Positions 58,798 to 64,000 of a DNA stretch of 64,000 bases are shown piece after piece. How positions within the stretch are numbered: position 1 is the first letter of the stretch; every line of letters starts with the position of its first letter. The notes below the pieces were generated by a model that had not been told where the DNA came from, ran no database searches, and worked only from the letters and a program-made list of their open reading frames with translations. A program made the position numbers and the translations under genes. Where the stretch lies: contig NC_134520.1 in assembly GCF_027942865.1 (NCBI RefSeq), positions 4,710,501 to 4,774,500 on the forward strand, read 5' to 3'. The DNA comes from Odontesthes bonariensis. Taxonomy: Eukaryota; Chordata; Actinopteri; Atheriniformes; Atherinopsidae.

Positions 58798-61462
58798 TCA
58801 CGCATCGGTCTCCTTTGGCTCCGGCTTCATGTCTTCTGCTTCCCCCTTGTACCGATATCGTCTTTTGTATCCTGATGACAACAAATATTCATTGAGATAC
58901 AGCAATGCGTTTTTTTTAAGAGTCATAAAAACACATAGTCTGAGAAACAAATGCTTAATTGTGTCAGGTCTTGTTGGTTGGGCCAGTGTGAACAGTTTTA
59001 ACGTCAGGTAGTTGAAGTTTTTCACTGGTTTGAGGAAAAGTTCAGAAAAGGGCTATACAGATTACATTTTTCTCTTCCTATTAAGGATCATTTGTGTGGT
59101 AGATTTTTGAGTGGTAGCACTGAAAAATTTAAAAAGAGAACCGCTTTGCTGCCATTTACACTAGCTTTATTTAAACCGAAGTTAATATTTCGTTACTTAT
59201 TTATGACCGGACAAACGGCTGAATTATCAGCTTGCTGACAAATATCTCAGGTGATGCTTAGCACCGTTGCTAAAAATTAGTTCAGTAAACGAAAGTGTTA
59301 GATTAGTTCCTAGACTGAAAATCATGGCTCGATTTGCTTTAAAAGCAGCAGCTTTTGAACACTTTTAAACAAGACTGAAATGTCCGTAAAGAAACGATGT
59401 ACAGCTTTTCATTGGAAGGCATCCTTCCTTCACTGCACGCAAGCACCTGTACGTGGACTGAAACACAATCATCTCTCCTGGGGTTGTGATCTTCCTACCT
59501 CTCTCTGGCTGTTTGTATTCGCGCTTCCTCCTTTTGTTTATCCTGTCCAGGTGGATCTGATATACCACGCCGGCCACCACCATGAGCCCGACCACCACAC
59601 ACAGAACCGTGCTGAAGATCCACATAGCCTCTGATGCCCGACTCACCACAACAGTGGCACCATTCACTCCGTCTGTGCAACAAACAGGAACCAGAGATGC
59701 AGTTTAGAAAAATTTTACTTATCAGAACATAATAAAACAAAAATCATCTGGTCCTTACCAGGTCATAGAATTAGGTCAATACAACCTCAGATAAACAAAA
59801 GTATTAGTGTTGTTATTTATGGAATAAAAACTAAGACAAAATGCTTGTGTGGAAAAACTGACTAACCACACTTTAGCAACAATAATACATGATGTTATCA
59901 GTCTATCCCATTGTTGTGAAGGAATTCTGGCCCACAGCATTATAGTTCACTAAAGTTTGCTGCCATGTGTTTATGCACAGCTCTCTTAAGGTCCCACCAC
60001 TGCATTTCACTCAGGATGAGGTCTGGACTTTCACTGCTGACTGAGGCCTGAGATGTAGTTCTTGGCTTTGTGCGATTTCTGTGAGCTTTACGCAGTCTGA
60101 CTGTGGGGTGAACTTCCTGGGACATTCACACCTGGGAAGATTGGCAACCTTCTTGAATGTTTTAGAATGAGGGACTCTAAATTGGAAATGACCCTATAAC
60201 CCTTCTCAGATTGATGGTTGGCAATGATTGCTTTGCTAAGGTCGTTGTTGATGTCTTTCCTCCATGGCATTGTGTTAACATACCAGAATGCACCGCACCA
60301 GCAAAACTGAATAAACTTCTGCTTTTGGACTTAGTATTTCACACACTGTTTCTGCATTTTGACTTAGTCTTTGTTGAATAAATAATGAAACACAATATAT
60401 CATGCAACATTGTTCATATGAGGTTATGGTTGCCAAATCTGAATACCTGTGAAGGACCAGCTGTTTTTTTCTTCTTTTTAAACATCCTGATACATAAAAC
60501 TTTCGAAATATAAGATGCACTTTCTGTTTCACTGCCTGCAGGTAAAGTGCTGGTATGTTTTGTAATTAAAACCTTTTCAGTAACTCACAGCTTGTGGATG
60601 TTAACGTTTCATTCATGGACAGGTTCTTTATGACGCATGACACGCTGGCCTCTTTGGAAACGTTGACGGTCAGGTGGCTTGTGATGTTGTAGAGACTGGA
60701 GTTGGGTAGTGATGCTGCCTGGGTTGTCACTGAGCCCTCAGGGGGGTCGTCTGTGTTGTTTATGAGCCAGTAAACTGCAGGTTGAGGGTAACCACCACTG
60801 GAGTGACACAGGAAGGTGGCCTCATCACCCTCTGCCGCATCCTCCCTCTGCAACAGGGGGGCACTGAAACTGGCTGCGAACAACCATCAAATACAATATT
60901 TAGTTCCTGTAGATAAGTTTGGATTAACATATTTTGTTAGGAACTTACCTGCTGTCCTGAGGCATGCCGTACACGCAGGGGTACTCTGGTTCTCCTGTGA
61001 AATAATGAAGAGACTGTAATGCATCCTGTCCTCTTTGGGATGAATTGCTGGCAGCTCCAGTGAAAAGTTTCCGGTCAGTGCAGCATCAGTGGAGATGGTG
61101 GCGTAGTTCAGGCTCCATATCTCCACTTTTCCATCCTCTTTCCAACTTGATCTGAGCACTACTTCATCATCGTGCCTCCACTCAATGGAAAAATTCACAA
61201 ATGGAAGCATCTGAGGGTAAAAGCAGGGGAGGGACACCGGCCTCCCCACAATGCCAAGAACACACTTCTCTCCTGTAAAAAGAGGAGAAAAAAAACAAAG
61301 CATTGCTACGTTTTGTTTTTTTTTGAGGGGGGGGGGGGGGGGTACTTATTTTGATGTGTGTTGTGTTAAATGCCTGACCAGACAGGGCGTAAACTCACCC
61401 AGACAGGAGCGCACACACCATAAGCAGAGCAGCAGTCCCGCGCGCCACAATGCCACCGACAT
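58798..61462 (-). CDS. icoslg: ICOS-ligand-like B7 family membrane protein
   Basis: Five minus-strand exons: 61462-61399, 61272-60949, 60873-60589, 59672-59499, 58871-58798; 921 nt, 306 residues (human ICOSLG 302). One domain per exon: signal peptide (MSVALWRAGLLLCLWCVRS), V-type Ig (about 22-130), C-type Ig (about 131-225), a stalk plus transmembrane helix (WIFSTVLCVVVGLMVVAGVV, about 241-260) with a basic stop-transfer (KRRKR), and a short tail. The second Ig (SFSAPLL, FLCHSSGGYPQPAVYW, SVSCVIKNL) resembles ICOSLG more than CD80/86 or B7-H3. The first Ig is odd: the Cys two residues after the F-strand Tyr (MHYSLF) is absent, and extra Cys occur in EKCVLG and PACTACLR. Several N-x-S/T sites are present. 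In mammals ICOSLG on antigen-presenting cells co-stimulates T cells through ICOS. An upstream in-frame ATG (61483) would add seven residues. Confidence 0.83.
59870..60290. mobile_element. DNA transposon relic in an icoslg-like intron
   Basis: Phrases such as GGAATTCTGGCCCACAGCAT, TGCACAGCTCTCTTAAGGTC, and TTGATGTCTTTCCTCCATGG with GGCATTGTGTTAACA are those of a widespread teleost DNA-transposon relic. Minus-strand frames are short and broken. No ends could be defined. Recognition is from memory. Confidence 0.5.
61327..61342. repeat. Poly-G tract
   Basis: Sixteen G bases in intron 1 of the icoslg-like gene, about 50 bases upstream (in the gene's direction) of exon 2. Confidence 0.9.
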
Positions 61463-61864
61463 CGCGCGTTCACGAGGACACATCAGCGCACTAAAGACCG
61501 GAAAAACAGTTAAATAAATAAATGTCCTTTTCTTTTGTTTGAAAAACAAAACCTAACACATTCTTGACATATGTCAGAAACATGGGAGATATGTCCGCTT
61601 AACTTCACTTCCTCGTCCTCTGCCGGGCCGCGCACACACCTTCTCTCACCTTGAAGTTCATTATGACGCGGCTTGTTGTTCCATACCTGATCTCTTACTA
61701 AGATTCCTTTCTGACAAAAATGATCGGAAACCCCGCGGACGGACATTAAGATACACAGATTCCCGTGCAGAATAACCGAAGGGAAACCCGAGGCTTGTCA
61801 GCGTCTGTCAGCAGAGACCCGGTTTGGAGCCACTATTGGTCCGACCTGTTCGACTTCTTTTTAG
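61463..61864 (-). promoter_or_regulatory. icoslg-like upstream region
   Basis: About 400 bp between the icoslg-like ATG and the hAT insertion. The minus strand contains GAGGAAGTG (61614-61606), an ETS/PU.1-type word plausible for an immune gene, and GC-rich sequence. No other exon is seen. Confidence 0.4.
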
Positions 61865-61872
61865 GTCACACA
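61865..61872 (+). repeat. Left target-site duplication of the hAT element
   Basis: GTCACACA directly precedes the element end and is repeated exactly at 63722-63729. Eight bases is the hAT hallmark. Confidence 0.85.
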
Positions 61873-63721
61873 CAGGCCCGCCACTCCGCATACGCAGAGT
61901 ACGCAGAGCGCGTAGGGCCCCAAGTACCTGGCGGAGGCCCCCAAAATTAAGGTTGTTAAAAAAATTTCATGATAGTTATTATATTATTACATTAAAATGA
62001 TATAAATTAGTCATGAACAGGCCCAGCGTTGTTTTTCTTAATTGTGTGCCCTATTAGGCTACTCGATTCGGGTAAATTAGATGTGTTTACCTTATCTATA
62101 CCCCCCCCCTTCCTGAAATGGTACAATGGTTCCTGAATGGTACAGTCTTCAAAGTTACCGCATCGGAGGTGGTGGAGCATCCTCCTACCTGACGTTTTCC
62201 GAGTTATGCCCGTTAACAGTGAAGAAGATTTAGAATGTCAAGTAAAAGGCCACATGATTCTGGCGCTGACAAAAGAAAGAAAAGAAAACGGAGAGATGAC
62301 GCTCGTGCATCCCTTGCTGGTAAGTTTGTGTTTTTGGTGTAATTGTTTAGCTAACCTAACGTTCAGTGATATTGCTGCCAGCTAACGTCAGCAACCTAGG
62401 CTTGGTTAGCGATTGGATTTGACGAAAAGTTTGGATTTACGAACAAAATCTACGAATGCTGGCGACCGTGTGTAGAGTTTGTGTAAAGTACAGCACTGTC
62501 ACACGCTGAGTGGCGTAGCAGGCCGCCAACAGGTGTGACGGGAACGATTGACATCTACCCATCATTCCCCTAAAAAGCGAGAAAAGTTAACAAGACAAAC
62601 GCAGTAATGGCATCATAAAGAAGTTATATTAGTGGCGCGGAAAAATGGAGGAAGAAAAACGGCCTGAGGACAAAGGTAAGGCATGTGTTGGGTGATGTGG
62701 GCTGGATAGCTGGAGGTGGGACGTTTTTTGTGTTTATTTGTCCTGCTAGCTAGTCTCGGATAAATGTTGTGTAGCTGGCTGGGATTTGTTCGTTATAAAC
62801 TCGGCTTCAGTGTTTGCCTCATGAAAGTTTGCTTATATAAGATGAGTATGACAGTCAGTCCTGCCACGGGAATGACTGACTGACTCCAGTTTATTCAGAT
62901 TCTAGCAGGGAGGGAGGCATGTTGTTGTCCTGCTCTGTCATTGTTCAGTGGAAGTTGTCTCTCAGGTATTTGACACGATTTTGGCATTACTTAGGATTCA
63001 TTTACCAAGTTTGGTGTGTTATTTATAGGCCTCTAATTAGAAGTGTTCTACTGTTAGTTTTTTAAGTGATATACAAATATTAGGCATCCTGTTGATTATT
63101 TTAGAATATTGTGGCAGTGGATCATTTTTATTAGTTTTATTACTTTAACTAGTACAATGTGTAGATAAATGCAGAAACTTCTTAAAAGTGACAACTTCAA
63201 AAGCTCTTTTGTTCCTCTGGCCATCAGGATGTACAACAGCTTTAAGTGATGGCGCTTCTGTATTTCACTGGCCACTTTATATTTCTAAACTGTTTTTTTA
63301 AATAGTTTTTTAAATTCTTAGATTGTTTTTAAAGTGTTTATAATTGTATAAACATTTTTTATTGCTTTATGTCTTGCTACTGGATGCTTGAATTTCCTTC
63401 GGGATCAATAAAGTATCTATCTACTTTGTAATTGGGTACAATCTTTAAAGGGACGCAGTACATTACAGTTTAATATTTTAAAAAACTCAAAATCTTTTAT
63501 TTTATTGTTTTCTTTGTATTATATATTCTTATTAGTTTAACTTGCCTGAGTGGTTCAACTTAAGATGTTTAATTTAAACTCTAGCCTGTTTTGCTCATAA
63601 AGTGTAATAGATCTTAGTGTTCCATCTAAATGGTTAAGAATCTCTTCATTGTAGTTTGACAAACTAGGGGCCCCCAAACAGTATCTTGCTTAGGGCCCCC
63701 ACAAAGCTAGAAACGGCCCTG
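61873..63721. mobile_element. hAT-superfamily transposon, nonautonomous or decayed
   Basis: A 1,849-bp element with inverted ends CAGGCCCG...CGGCCCTG and perfect 8-bp target duplications GTCACACA. GGGCCCC/GGCCCCC words recur just inside both ends (about 61914-61950 and 63668-63700). A short frame MEEEKRPEDKG (62645-62675) followed by a GTAAGG donor looks like a first transposase exon, but no catalytic or dimerisation domain follows, so it cannot be autonomous. A LINE fragment is nested near its right end. Confidence 0.82.
63190..63421 (+). mobile_element. L2/Maui-like LINE 3' end nested in the hAT element
   Basis: The sequence runs from a frame resembling a LINE C-terminus (SSFVP-like, FLWPSGCTTAL) to GAATTTCCTTCGGGATCAAT and AAAGTATCTATCTA, the 3' end signature of Maui/L2-type fish LINEs. 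Only about 230 bp are left. Confidence 0.65.
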
Positions 63722-63729
63722 GTCACACA
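63722..63729 (+). repeat. Right target-site duplication of the hAT element
   Basis: GTCACACA, identical to 61865-61872. Confidence 0.85.
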
Positions 63730-64000
63730 CACCCAACATGTTGTGGTGAAGGAGGAAGGCACACAGCAAGTCAAACGTTTCAGAACATGAGATAAATGCA
63801 TCGTGGAGTGAAGACGACATCCTGCGTCTTAAAAGATCATTACTCCATCCAATTTATGAATATTGTTTAAAAGTAACAAAATCTGTCAGATAAATTATTT
63901 ATCATAAATGTATTGACGCATGAAGCACATTTACCCCTTAAATATAATGGAGTAGATGGTATTAAGAAGCATAAGATGAAGAAACTCAACACTGTTCTCA
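63730..64000. other. Right edge of window, nothing recognised
   Basis: AT-rich sequence with no open frame of note, no repeat I recognise and no splice-supported exon. Confidence 0.5.

Noticed and set aside
58798-61462. CD80/86 or HHLA2 identity for the B7-like gene
   Set aside because: The human 3q neighbourhood made these attractive, but the second Ig domain and exon layout resemble ICOSLG more closely. Not fully excluded.

Overview
The window is nuclear DNA from a ray-finned (teleost) fish. Its genes are split into short exons with GT-AG introns, their proteins match vertebrate families along their whole length, and the spaces between them hold typical teleost repeats (Harbinger, hAT and Tc1-type DNA transposons, L1/Tx1- and L2-like LINE pieces, a retroviral-type solo LTR, CA and TA microsatellites). 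I see no prokaryotic gene, CRISPR array, rRNA or tRNA.

Layout, left to right: tmem45-like (minus, 1097-3784); a solo LTR and a long gene-free stretch; an lnp1 orthologue (minus, 9516-14382) that, unlike the human gene as I remember it, ends in two exons coding a complete RING-H2 finger; tomm70 (plus, 17421-22707); tbc1d23 (plus, 24981-34802); a repeat-rich zone; nit2 (plus, 46509 or 46533 to 57500); an icoslg-like B7 gene (minus, 58798-61462) tail-to-tail with nit2; and a hAT transposon with perfect 8-bp target duplications (61873-63721). All six gene models were assembled exon by exon; phases agree at every junction, and lengths (277, 198, 578, 707, 276/284 and 306 codons) fit the families except for the extended lnp1.

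The gene set tmem45a-lnp1-tomm70-nit2-tbc1d23 is the human 3q12 neighbourhood. Compared with human gene order (from memory), the tbc1d23-nit2 pair is inverted as a block. lnp1 and tomm70 stay head-to-head and probably share a promoter region. The genes are housekeeping or membrane genes (mitochondrial import receptor, endosome-to-Golgi tethering adaptor, omega-amidase, a DUF716 membrane protein) plus one immune ligand. They do not form an operon-like system.

The two most notable signals are the lnp1-RING gene and a pair of PIF/Harbinger elements in opposite orientation (40382-46090 and 47535-50576). The pair brackets the promoter and first two exons of nit2. The right copy keeps the DDE residues of the transposase; the left copy has lost that exon and carries an L1/Tx1-type LINE. 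The icoslg-like protein is also odd because its V-type Ig domain lacks the usual F-strand cysteine and has extra cysteines elsewhere.
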